DNA of 64,000 nucleotides. Origin: Nostoc sp. HK-01 (GTDB lineage Bacteria > Cyanobacteriota > Cyanobacteriia > Cyanobacteriales > Nostocaceae). The DNA is taken from the NCBI GenBank assembly GCA_003990705.1, contig AP018318.1, positions 3,537,501 through 3,601,500 on the forward strand, in the 5' to 3' direction. The translations under genes and the position numbers were made by a program. Under the pieces are notes generated by a model, which saw only the letters and a program-made list of their open reading frames with translations, made no database searches and had not been told where the DNA came from. Shown here piece by piece: positions 51,725-60,900 of this stretch; position 1 is the first letter of the stretch; the number at the start of each line of letters is the position of its first letter.

Positions 51725-53527
51725 ATGCAGCACTTTCTTTTGGGTAGCATCCGCACAAAGTTGATCGCCTCATTTCTCATTGTTGCGTTGATTCCGTTGC
51801 TGTTATTGGCATTTATTAACAAAGAAACAACTGAAAAAGCCCTAACTGAAAACGTTCAACAAGCCCTATCTGCGGCGGCTAACCAAACCAGTAACAGAAT
51901 AGATGCGTTTATTGATAGAAATCTGAATGCTGTGCGTGTAGAAGCACTTTTACCAGGCTTGGCAAGCTACCTCAGCTTAACTCCAAAAGAGCGAGATAAT
52001 AGCCCTGAAAAGCAATTGGCAACAGAAACATTAAGCCGCCTCAGTCGCAAAGATATGCTCAATATTCTCTCATACTCTTTGCTCGACTTAAACGGAAAAA
52101 ATGTGTTAAATACAACAAATATACTGGACATAAGTAAAGATGAATCAGATCAAGATTATTTTAAAGAACCACTGCAAACTAAATTACCTTTTGTTTCTAG
52201 CATGAAGCGATCGCCAAAAATTCATGACCTTTTTACCATCTTTTTTAGTAGTCCAGTTCGTAATGCCAAGGGAGACATATTGGGTGTATTGCGTGTTTCA
52301 TACAATGCTACAGTCATTCAGCAGTTGGTAACTAGAGAAATTAAGCAGACTGGGGATAAAACTTTTGCGATACTTTTAGATGAAAATAAGATTTACTTAG
52401 CACATAGTACTGCGCCAGAGCTAGTTTTTCAATCAATTGAACCACTGCCTTTTGATGTTTTTAATCAACTGCAAATTGAAGGGAATTTTATACCCAAATT
52501 GGCAACTAATGAGTTAAAACTAAAGCAAGCTTTGGATAACAAACAGGTATATTTAACTGCTACTCTGTCAGCAACAGGGAATCAGGTTAATATGATTGCG
52601 ATCACGCATTTAAAATATAAACCTTGGTCTGTATTATTTGCACAGCCTCTTGCTGTTGCCTTAGCACCTGTAGAAAAGCAAATTCGTGACACAATGTTTT
52701 TATTTGCATTGATTGCTTCAATAGTGACAATTATTGCCTTTGCTATTGGGCAGTTGCTAACAAAGCCAATCATTTATCTGACCAATATCGTTTTACAGTT
52801 TAGTGCAGGTAACTTAGAGATCCGCGCCAAAATAAACTCAAAAGACGAAATCGGTCAACTGGCGAAATCTTTTAATAATATGGCACTTCAGTTGCAAACA
52901 TCTTTGACAACTTTGGAACAACGCGTACAAGAGAGAACCGCAGAGTTAGTCATTGCTAAAGAAACAGCCGAAAATGCCAATCAGAAACTAGAACAATTGG
53001 TAAATCTCGATGGTTTGACTCAGATAGCGAACCGTCGCTGCTTAGATGGACGACTACAAGCAGAATGGAAACGCCTCGCACGAGACGAACAACCCTTGTC
53101 ACTCATTTTATTTGATGTTGATAAATTCAAACTTTACAACGATTACTATGGGCATCTTGCAGGCGATGATTGTCTCATCAGAGTAGCGCAAACTGTTCAA
53201 CAGACTGTTCATCGTCCGGCTGATCTTGTAGTGCGTTACGGTGGAGAAGAATTTTTGGTATTACTACCCAATACTGACTTAGCAGGAGCGAGCAAGGTAG
53301 CGCAAATAATTCAGCAAACAATTCATGATCTGGCGATTCCTCATGTACAGTCTGATGTCAAGAATATCGTCACTGTGAGTTTGGGTATTACTTGTGTTAT
53401 TCCCACCTTAGACATCAAGCCAAATACACTCATCGCCTTAGCTGATCAAGCACTGTACAATGCCAAAGTACAGGGACGCGATCGCTATTGCATAGCAGTA
53501 TCAGAGGATATCTCACAGTTACATTAA
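51725..53527 (+). CDS. Diguanylate cyclase with Cache sensor and HAMP domain
   Basis: A 600-aa membrane protein. A first membrane helix (about 12-31) precedes a dCache-type periplasmic sensor (about 35-320), a second helix (about 325-347: MFLFALIASIVTIIAFAIGQLL), a HAMP linker (about 348-400), a coiled coil and a GGDEF domain (about 430-595). The active site is GGEEF, a functional variant, and the inhibitory I-site is present as RPAD five residues before it (RPADLVVRYGGEEF). So it should make c-di-GMP and be feedback inhibited. It overlaps the next (minus-strand) amidase by 9 bp at the 3' ends. The gene follows the orphan binding protein by 9 bp. Confidence 0.92.
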   Translation: MQHFLLGSIRTKLIASFLIVALIPLLLLAFINKETTEKALTENVQQALSAAANQTSNRIDAFIDRNLNAVRVEALLPGLASYLSLTPKERDNSPEKQLATETLSRLSRKDMLNILSYSLLDLNGKNVLNTTNILDISKDESDQDYFKEPLQTKLPFVSSMKRSPKIHDLFTIFFSSPVRNAKGDILGVLRVSYNATVIQQLVTREIKQTGDKTFAILLDENKIYLAHSTAPELVFQSIEPLPFDVFNQLQIEGNFIPKLATNELKLKQALDNKQVYLTATLSATGNQVNMIAITHLKYKPWSVLFAQPLAVALAPVEKQIRDTMFLFALIASIVTIIAFAIGQLLTKPIIYLTNIVLQFSAGNLEIRAKINSKDEIGQLAKSFNNMALQLQTSLTTLEQRVQERTAELVIAKETAENANQKLEQLVNLDGLTQIANRRCLDGRLQAEWKRLARDEQPLSLILFDVDKFKLYNDYYGHLAGDDCLIRVAQTVQQTVHRPADLVVRYGGEEFLVLLPNTDLAGASKVAQIIQQTIHDLAIPHVQSDVKNIVTVSLGITCVIPTLDIKPNTLIALADQALYNAKVQGRDRYCIAVSEDISQLH

Positions 53528-54871
53528 CCCGGCTGATTCGTATAACCGTTGCAGCATAGCGGTAATTTTCGCCCCATAGTCTAAATCTGCTGACCAACGA
53601 CCAGAAAGTTGACTAATTAACGGCGCAATTCCGCGAGTCACAAAGCGAAATCTGGGGTCAACAACTTCATTCACCAAAGGTTCTAAACTAGCGTAAGCTT
53701 TTAAATGTTGAATATGCGCCCTCACTCCAATTCTGGCACTTTCAAAGGAAGCTGCGGCTGCGCCACCACCAATACTACCAAGTCCAGCAAAATTATTTTG
53801 TTCTGCTCTAATATCACCACCAAACCGTAAAAATCCGGTTTCTAAACACATTTGACAAAAAGCAATATCGTAGTTGACACCTTCAATTGTGGCTTCTTCT
53901 CGATAGAGTTTTGGTAAATCAGGAAACTTGGCTAAAGCATTTTCATTGTTATTTCGCAAAAATAGTTGTAGCTGCACTTCTGAAGTATTTCCACGGGAAA
54001 TAATTTGATCCATTTGACCTTTGCAAATCACTAAAATTGAACGTAAGTTAACAGTGCGCGTTCCGCCATCCCACGCAACAGAAATATTAAAATCTCGTAA
54101 TTCTACAGCTTTCACATACACTACTCTGCGGTAAGTAACCCGGTTGACATTCTGTGCTGTTGTTAAGTCAATTCGCAACCGATCTACTAAATCAATAGGA
54201 ATATAAGCATTGCCATTGACCAATATTCCTTGTTCTGAGTAGTTCTGACCGTTGATGTTGATATTAATAGATGGATAAGTTGGTTCTGTTGGGGTTCCTG
54301 GGGTGGGGTCAATTACCCGACTCCAAGAAGCCAGCCCATCAGCAATACCTAACGCAAAATCACGGCGACGATTTTGCAGCAAGGCGCGGTCATCAGGACT
54401 GCTGAGAAATCCGACTTGCATTAATAATGAAGGCAGTGTAGTTTGACGACAAAAGGCTAAACGTCCCAGTCCGCTATCTGTATCTGGCTTAACTCCACGA
54501 TTCGGTAATTGAGGAATGCGGCGTAACAAACCGACTAACAGCAGTTCACCATTACTTTTACGCTCATTATTATTGGCAATATAAAATACACTAGCCCCAC
54601 GTACAGTTGGGCTACTGGCTGCATCCGCATGAATTTCTAGGGCGACATCACCCCGACGACCACGAGAATTTATCCAAGCGATGGAGTCAGCCGCACTTAA
54701 ATCATCAGGAACTGCTAAAACTTCAAAAGTCCGCGCCCGCAGTTCTGTGACAATTAAATCCCGCAGCAGAATCATTTCTCTAGCTTCGGTGGTTCCCCCA
54801 GCGATCGAACCTGGATCGATTCCTCCTGCTTCTTTGCCTCCGTGAGCCGCCGAAATAAATATACGCCCCAT
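53519..54871 (-). CDS. N-acetylmuramoyl-L-alanine amidase fused to a glucosaminidase-like domain
   Basis: A 450-aa cell-wall enzyme in three parts. Residues about 1-190 are Amidase_3 with Zn-binding ISAAHGGKEAGGIDPG (His), MILLRDLIVTELRAR and DVALEIHADAAS (His). A middle beta domain (about 200-280) resembles a copper-amine-oxidase-like N-terminal domain (INGQNYSEQGILVNGNAYIPIDLV). Residues about 295-450 carry a glucosaminidase (Bax/LytD type) domain: YDIAFCQMCLETGFLRFGGDIRAEQNNFAGLGSIG, with Glu of CLETG as the probable catalytic acid, and SGRWSADLDYGAKITAMLQRLY at the end. The fusion should cut both the peptide and the glycan part of murein. There is no signal peptide visible. Confidence 0.88.
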   Translation of the reverse strand: MGRIFISAAHGGKEAGGIDPGSIAGGTTEAREMILLRDLIVTELRARTFEVLAVPDDLSAADSIAWINSRGRRGDVALEIHADAASSPTVRGASVFYIANNNERKSNGELLLVGLLRRIPQLPNRGVKPDTDSGLGRLAFCRQTTLPSLLMQVGFLSSPDDRALLQNRRRDFALGIADGLASWSRVIDPTPGTPTEPTYPSINININGQNYSEQGILVNGNAYIPIDLVDRLRIDLTTAQNVNRVTYRRVVYVKAVELRDFNISVAWDGGTRTVNLRSILVICKGQMDQIISRGNTSEVQLQLFLRNNNENALAKFPDLPKLYREEATIEGVNYDIAFCQMCLETGFLRFGGDIRAEQNNFAGLGSIGGGAAAASFESARIGVRAHIQHLKAYASLEPLVNEVVDPRFRFVTRGIAPLISQLSGRWSADLDYGAKITAMLQRLYESAGLM

Positions 54872-54959
54872 CTTCAGTATTTCCTCTTAAAAAATTAAGC
54901 GTAAGCAATTTTATACATAATTCTTCGCCTAGCCACAAGAATATAATAGTTATTAAGAG

Positions 54960-55014
54960 TCAATGGTCATTAGTCAATAGTCCATTGTGTTGACCATTGA
55001 CTAATGACCATTGA
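54960..55014. repeat. Perfect 18-bp inverted repeat immediately upstream of dnaG
   Basis: TCAATGGTCATTAGTCAA at 54960-54977 and its exact reverse complement TTGACTAATGACCATTGA at 54997-55014 enclose a 19-base loop and end only 3 bases before the first possible start codon (55018) of dnaG, or 12 bases before the second (55027). The arms are made of CAATGAC/CATTAGT-type repeats. If transcribed, the stem could hide the ribosome-binding region of dnaG. Confidence 0.8.
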
Positions 55015-55017
55015 CAA

Positions 55018-56943
55018 ATGACTAATATGCACATTCCCCGCTTGCACCCAGACACAATTGAGGAAATTAAACAACGTGCTGACATTGTGGATGTTGTCTC
55101 AGAACACGTAGTTTTACGCAAGCGTGGTAAAGATTTTGTCGGGTTGTGTCCGTTCCATAATGAGAAAAGTCCTAGCTTTACAGTCAGCCAGGGTAAGCAA
55201 ATGTATTATTGCTTCGGCTGTCAAGCTAGTGGTAATGCCTTTAAGTTTTTGATGGATTTGGGGAAACAGTCCTTCATAGAAGTAGTGCTGGACTTGGCGC
55301 GGCGCTACCAAGTGAGTGTGCAAACTCTAGAACCTGAACAAAGACAAGAATTACAGCGTCAAATGTCATTGCGTGAACAGTTATATGAAGTTCTCGCAGC
55401 GACAGCAAATTTTTATCAACACGCTTTGCGCCAAACTCAGGCGCAAAAGGCGTTGCAGTATTTACTTTCTCAGCGTCAACTCAAGGAAGAAACAATTGGG
55501 CAGTTTGGCTTGGGTTACGCCCCCGCAGGTTGGGAAACGCTATATCGCTATTTGGTGGAGAATAAACATTACCCGGTGCAGTTGGTAGAAAAGGCGGGAT
55601 TGATTAAGCCGCGCAAGGAAGGAGGCGGTTATTATGATGTATTCCGCGATCGCCTGATGATTCCCATTCGTGATATTCAAGGGCGCGTGATTGCGTTTGG
55701 TGGACGCACATTGACTGAGGAACAGCCAAAATATCTCAATTCCCCAGAAACGGAACTATTTAATAAAGGTAAAACCTTATTCGCCATCGACTTAGCCAAA
55801 GCCGGGATTGCTCAACTCGACCAAGCTGTGGTAGTAGAAGGATATTTTGATGCGATCGCTCTCCACGCAGCGGGGATTAATAACGCTGTCGCTTCTCTGG
55901 GTACAGCTTTGAGTTTAGAACAAGTCCGCTTGGTACTACGTTACACTGACTCTAAACAGTTGGTTCTCAACTTTGATGCTGATAAAGCCGGGACAAATGC
56001 AGCGGAACGGGCGATCGGCGAAATTGCAGATTTAGCATATAAAGGTGAAGTCCAACTTAAGATTCTCAATATCCCAGATGGTAAAGATGCTGATGAATAT
56101 TTGCACAGCCACAGTACAGCAGAATACCAAGAATTGTTGAAAAATGCGCCACTTTGGTTAGATTGGCAAATTCAGCAAGTTACTCAAGATAGAGACTTAA
56201 AACAGGCTACAGATTTTCAGCAGGTAACTCAGCAGATAGTAAAATTACTGAAGAATATCACTAATAATGATACGCGCAACTATTATGTGGGTCGTTGTGC
56301 CGAAATTCTCAGTTTGGGCGATACAAACTTGATATCGTTAAGAGCAGAAAATCTATTAACTCAAATTGCGCCGACTGCTGCTTATTCTCAGCCAGTATCC
56401 ACACAGAGACAATGGGGTAGTAAAAAAATCTCCCCATCTCCCATACCCAACATAGAACGCAGTCTTTTAGAACATGCTGAAGCTTTATTACTGAGGATAT
56501 ACCTGCATTGTCCCGAACAGCGCCCAGCAATTATTCACGAACTTGAAGAACGAAATTTAGATTTTAGCCTGTCTCACCATCGTTCTTTGTGGCGGCAGAT
56601 TGTCGAATTAACAAACGGGCAAGTTAATTTAATCTCCAGTTTACAAGACAGATACTTAGAATTAGCTGAAGAAATAGAATTAATCTCCCATCTGTTTCAT
56701 TTGAATGAGACAGGTAAAAAAGAAATCTTACGTACCCCGCAAGTTGTGCAAGCTGCAACGGCTTGTATGGAGAGAGTATTGCGCGAAAAGCGCTATCGTT
56801 ACTTTTTAGAACTGTGGCAAGAAACTGATCCAGAAACAGAACCAGAAAAATGGCGATCGTATTATCAGGCATTCTACACCGAAAAAATCAAACTTCAAGA
56901 ACTCGATCGCCAGCGACAATTTTCCATCACTGATTTGCTGTAG
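55018..56943 (+). CDS. dnaG: DNA primase
   Basis: A 641-aa primase that makes RNA primers for replication. The N-terminal zinc finger (CHC2) is in VGLCPFHNEKSPSFTVSQGKQ with MYYCFGCQASG, giving Cys-His-Cys-Cys. The RNA polymerase core has FGLGYAPAGWETL and FRDRLMIPIRDIQGRVIAFGGRTL; the TOPRIM part is VVVEGYFDAIALHAAGINNAVASLGTALS and the metal-binding LNFDADKAGTNAAERA. The C-terminal DnaB-binding region follows after a linker (about 440-641). Two start codons are possible; 55027 (MHIPRLHP) fits other DnaG starts better than 55018. An 18-bp inverted repeat lies directly upstream. Confidence 0.96.
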   Translation: MTNMHIPRLHPDTIEEIKQRADIVDVVSEHVVLRKRGKDFVGLCPFHNEKSPSFTVSQGKQMYYCFGCQASGNAFKFLMDLGKQSFIEVVLDLARRYQVSVQTLEPEQRQELQRQMSLREQLYEVLAATANFYQHALRQTQAQKALQYLLSQRQLKEETIGQFGLGYAPAGWETLYRYLVENKHYPVQLVEKAGLIKPRKEGGGYYDVFRDRLMIPIRDIQGRVIAFGGRTLTEEQPKYLNSPETELFNKGKTLFAIDLAKAGIAQLDQAVVVEGYFDAIALHAAGINNAVASLGTALSLEQVRLVLRYTDSKQLVLNFDADKAGTNAAERAIGEIADLAYKGEVQLKILNIPDGKDADEYLHSHSTAEYQELLKNAPLWLDWQIQQVTQDRDLKQATDFQQVTQQIVKLLKNITNNDTRNYYVGRCAEILSLGDTNLISLRAENLLTQIAPTAAYSQPVSTQRQWGSKKISPSPIPNIERSLLEHAEALLLRIYLHCPEQRPAIIHELEERNLDFSLSHHRSLWRQIVELTNGQVNLISSLQDRYLELAEEIELISHLFHLNETGKKEILRTPQVVQAATACMERVLREKRYRYFLELWQETDPETEPEKWRSYYQAFYTEKIKLQELDRQRQFSITDLL

Positions 56944-57239
56944 TGGGCTGACTAAATCTCATACTTTATTTTAAGTTCGTAGTTAATTTTTTCTAAATAA
57001 TTTTGCGAAAAACCTTAACCTAAATTTGTACTAATTTTAACTCATCCTTTGCTCATACTGTCTGTCTTCATCAGAAGATTATGGGGTAGCAACCATAAAA
57101 TATACTAAGTCTATCAAGTTTTAGATGTAGCCGTGGAATTAATTTTAGACAGAAGTCAAATGGGAGTTATTCATGCGGTTGAATAAATTCAAAATCGCAC
57201 ATTCATAAAACTTTCAAATACTGAAGTCTAGACCTAAAA

Positions 57240-57284
57240 AAGATGAGATGCTGCCCAGCATCAACCATCATCTTGGGATTTTTT
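57240..57284 (+). terminator. Terminator-like hairpin directly upstream of the His-box membrane gene
   Basis: AAGATGA/TCATCTT (57240-57246 and 57268-57274) plus an inner GATGCT/AGCATC stem (57247-57252 and 57257-57262) is followed by GGGATTTTTTG. The T-run ends only 35 bp before the ATG at 57319, so it may end dnaG transcription, almost 300 bp after its stop, or act as an attenuator for the next gene. The rest of 56944-57318 holds no gene. Confidence 0.55.
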
Positions 57285-57318
57285 GTGTGGATTTTTTGAT
57301 TGAACGTGAGGAGTACAA

Positions 57319-57825
57319 ATGCTTGAGGCTATCGTTGTTGCTTGGCTATTATTGTTTTTTGGGGATTTTTTATCTACATTTGTTTACCACATACCTGAGC
57401 ATGTTTTTGGTAGCCTCCACTTAAGAACACATCATTCTTGGAAGAAAGATTTTCGCCACTATGCCATATTAACGTTAAATCTTCAGGTACTGTTAGATGG
57501 TATTTTGGGAGCTTTGCCTTATTTAATTATGGCAGTTATGCTTTGGTCTTTCTCTCCCATTGGTGTAATTTCTGGACTGCTATTAGGGCAGTTTCATGTA
57601 TGGTGGAGACACGTTAGTATTTTAGGTTGGCAAACTCCAAATATTGTGAATATTGTGTGCCAATTTCTCTTCATTACAACTCCCGAAAGACACTGGCTAC
57701 ACCATCATAAAACTAACCTGGGCTTTGGGGATATTTTTACTTTCTTTGAGCAACCTGCACAAGTTTGGCTGCGATGGTTGCGTCTTGTGAGAGTACGTCT
57801 GCGTTATAGCAATTTTGGATTTTAG
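57319..57825 (+). CDS. Small histidine-box hydroxylase/desaturase-like membrane protein
   Basis: A 168-aa membrane protein with four histidine clusters of the fatty acid hydroxylase/sterol desaturase superfamily: VYHIPEHVFG, LRTHHSW, GQFHVWWRHVS and ERHWLHHHKTNLGFGDIF. About four helices are present (residues 3-22, 48-63, 66-85, 95-118). The His pattern suggests a di-iron site. It is short (168 aa compared with about 200-300), lacking the typical N-terminal helices of carotenoid or sterol enzymes. The substrate may be a carotenoid, lipid or alkane intermediate. It is followed by a palindromic repeat and converges on the 1040-aa membrane protein gene. Confidence 0.78.
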   Translation: MLEAIVVAWLLLFFGDFLSTFVYHIPEHVFGSLHLRTHHSWKKDFRHYAILTLNLQVLLDGILGALPYLIMAVMLWSFSPIGVISGLLLGQFHVWWRHVSILGWQTPNIVNIVCQFLFITTPERHWLHHHKTNLGFGDIFTFFEQPAQVWLRWLRLVRVRLRYSNFGF

Positions 57826-57829
57826 ACTT

Positions 57830-57915
57830 TGCGGAAAGTTGAGCCAGTGCGTTGCGGAGGTTCCCTCCGTTGTAGCAACTGGCGTTGCGTGGGCGGGTTC
57901 CCCGACTTGAGCAAA
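57830..57915. repeat. Palindromic cyanobacterial intergenic repeat
   Basis: A dense set of short palindromes: CGGAGGTTCCCTCCG (57856-57870), GTTGCGGAGG/CCTCCGTTGTAGCAAC, and the GTGCGTTGCGG / GGCGTTGCGTGGGCGGGTTCCCCG pair that resembles a dispersed repeat seen widely in Nostoc spacers. An outer AAAGTTGAG at 57835 and CTTGAGCAAACTTT at 57906 are loosely inverted. Confidence 0.65.
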
Positions 57916-57946
57916 CTTTTCAAGACGATTTTGGATTGTAAACTGA

Positions 57947-57973
57947 TAAAAAAGCCTCCCATATTGGGAGGCT
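57947..57973 (-). terminator. Terminator of the 1040-aa membrane protein gene
   Basis: On the minus strand AGCCTCCCA-ATA-TGGGAGGCT (57953-57973) is a perfect 9-bp stem with a 3-base loop followed by a run of five Ts (57948-57952), a textbook rho-independent terminator 24 bp after the stop codon of the minus-strand gene. Confidence 0.9.
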
Positions 57974-57996
57974 GAAACTTTAGCGGAGACAACTTG

Positions 57997-60900
57997 TTAG
58001 CCTATGGGAGTAACAGCGATCGCTCCACCAAATGCGGCGAAAATAGCAGAAACGACGGCTGTAGCAAATAACCACCAAGCGGCTGAGGCTGCGGCTTTGC
58101 GGGTTTCTTCGGCTTGCTTTTGGGCTTGATGCTTGACTTCTTCTAGGCGGCGTTGGGCTTCGTGTTGCAGGCGTTCAGCACGTTGTAATACTGTGTTGCG
58201 GGCGCGTTCAACTTGATCAATAATCCTGTTGGCATCTTCCTCAGAGATATCCTCACGGGAACTCATGATGGCAACTAAAGTATCACGGTTGAATGCAGAT
58301 AAGCGATCGCGTAAGGCATCAAATCCCGCTTGGGGATCTTCAAATAACTGCCTAACATCGCGCTTAACGCCATCGTAGTTGAGTTCTGGGCGATCTAAGG
58401 AGTTGAGATAGTTACGGATGCGGCCAAAAATGCCGTCAATCACATCTTGTATCCGCCGTTGAATACCCCGGACTTGCTCGACAAATTGCTCACGTACCGA
58501 GACAATGTTATCGGCAATTCTGGCGGCTTCTTCATCGCTCATATCTTCCCGAATCTTCAGCAAGGCGATGATGGTAGAACGGTCAAAATGAGCCAAGCGA
58601 TCGCTCAAACTTTCCACTCCTACCCGTGGATCATGCAACAATAATTGCAAGTCACGCTTAATGCCTTCGGGGTTGAGTTCTTCTTTACCAGTTTGCCGCA
58701 GATATTCTTCCAAATAAGCTTTGAATGTGTCCATTTTCTGCTGTGTGCGAGTCGCCAGACGGCGCGGCGCACGCACAAAATTGCGGATGGATGTTTGCAC
58801 AGAGTCAATCACTTGGTTGACTTGTTCTTCACTCAAATCTTGACGTTGACTCAACAATTTGACTAAGGTATCTCGGTCTACCTGGGATAACCGCTGACGC
58901 AGTGCAACTGCACCTTCTTTGGGATTTTCAAACAGGCGATTTAAATCTCGTTGAATTCCTTCGGGGTTGAGTTCTGCTTTCCCCGTGTTCCGCAAGTAAT
59001 CTGTAATTACCGTAGTCACAGAATCATATTGCTCTTTGGCTTTATCGGCTACAGCTTGGGGTGCATGGCGAATACTATGCCAAGAATCTTCTACTGTATT
59101 AATAATGTTATTAACTTGGTCTTCGCTCAAGTCTTGGCGCTGACTCAACAACTGCACTAAGGTATCACGGTCAAAGCGAGACAATCTCGTTTGAATTGCA
59201 CTCATCCCGGCTTGGGGATCTTCTAATAATCGCTTGAGATCGGCACGAATCGCATCAGGATTTAATTCAGCTTTGCCTGTGTTACGCAGATATGATTCCA
59301 CATTCAACCACAGGGTTTCTGCTTGATATTTTGCCTGTTCTGCTATACCTTGCGCTTCAATCAAAACGCGATCGCGCTGTTTTTCCAATTCATCTAGAAT
59401 TGGTTCAACTTCATATACCTGAACATCATTGCGTTCTAGCAAGATTTTCCGTAGTTCCTCACGGTCAAGCACTGCTAGGCGACGAGAAAAAGTTTCAAAA
59501 TCTGCATCGGAGTCTGACAATAAAGGATGGAAATTTTTTTCAATTCCTTCCGCATTCAACTCCGATTTTGGTGTCACCAGCAAATAGCTTTCAACTCGCC
59601 GTTGCAAATCTTGAGTAATTTCTCTTTCTTCTTCGGCTGTAACTGTGACTAAGACTGATTGACGCACAGCTTCTAGGCGATCGGCAATTCGCCCAATTTC
59701 GGCTTGAGTGAGTAATCCTCGCTGTTGCAGGATATTCACAAAATCATTGCGGGAAAAACGGTCTAATTCTCTTTTAATGATGCCAGGATCGGCGGCTGGG
59801 TCATAGATAACATCGCGGAATTCTTGGGCGATTTTTTCTTGACTTAATTGCCAAGCATAGGTGTTATGCAGATAGTTCTCAACATCAGCGCGAATTGGGC
59901 TGTATGGTTGGGATGGTGTAGGAAGACCTAGTTTATCTGCTTGTTCTGTGACTTTATCTTTAGCGGTAGAGAGAGATTGCCAGATTTTTTCTACATCGAT
60001 ATCTGACAAATCAGTACGTCCCAAAACAATCCCCGTCAAGGCGGTGAATCCTTGTTGCAATGTCTGCTGAATGAGTCCGGGGGTGGTTTCTTGGGTTGTG
60101 TCTTTAGAGGAACGGGTTTCGGCGATTAACTGTTCTAGTTTGGCGTTGAGTTCGTCTGTTTTAGTTTGTCCTGGGGGTAAGGATTTGAGATAGTTTACTA
60201 ATTCGCCGAGGCGATCTGGAGTCGGTTGATGTTCTCCTACTGTTTGTTGCCAAACGCTATATAGTGTATCTGCGATGCGCTTAACGTCTCGTTTAGAAAG
60301 GTCAGTGCGACTGCTGACTAAATCAATAAATTTTTGGCGGTCGATGTTGCGTAAATCAGGACTCCCGGCGATCGCTTTTAATTGGGGATCGTTGAGTAAT
60401 TTTTCAAATTCACCGCGAATTTTTGATATATCCAGTTCGGGGGGACGCAGCTTTTCTAAATAATCTTCAACATTTTCCCGAATGCTGATGGGGTCAATAG
60501 CACTGCCTAATTCGCGCCGTACAGCAGCTGCGGCAGCTTCTGCGGTGGCGACTACTTGCTGATTGACGGCTTTAGCACCAAGGGCGGCGGTTGCAGTTCC
60601 CATAATCGCTTGAAAACCGGAGGTAGCAGTGTTAACCACTGAACCAATTAAGGAACCTACGGTAGTGGAACTTACCCATACTAGTAATAAGAAGTATGCG
60701 CCCCAAATTACTAAACCAAGAATGGCTCCTAGTCTGGGATCGAAAATAACTAAGCTTAATTTTACTGCTAAGAAACTGGCAATTAATAAGGCGATGGTGA
60801 CGGTAACTAGTGTCCAAATTCCCACCGCCGTACCAATTTTGCGAATTGTTCCACCAAAACTGCCAGTTTCCCCATGATTTGCATCCGAATCGGATGAATG

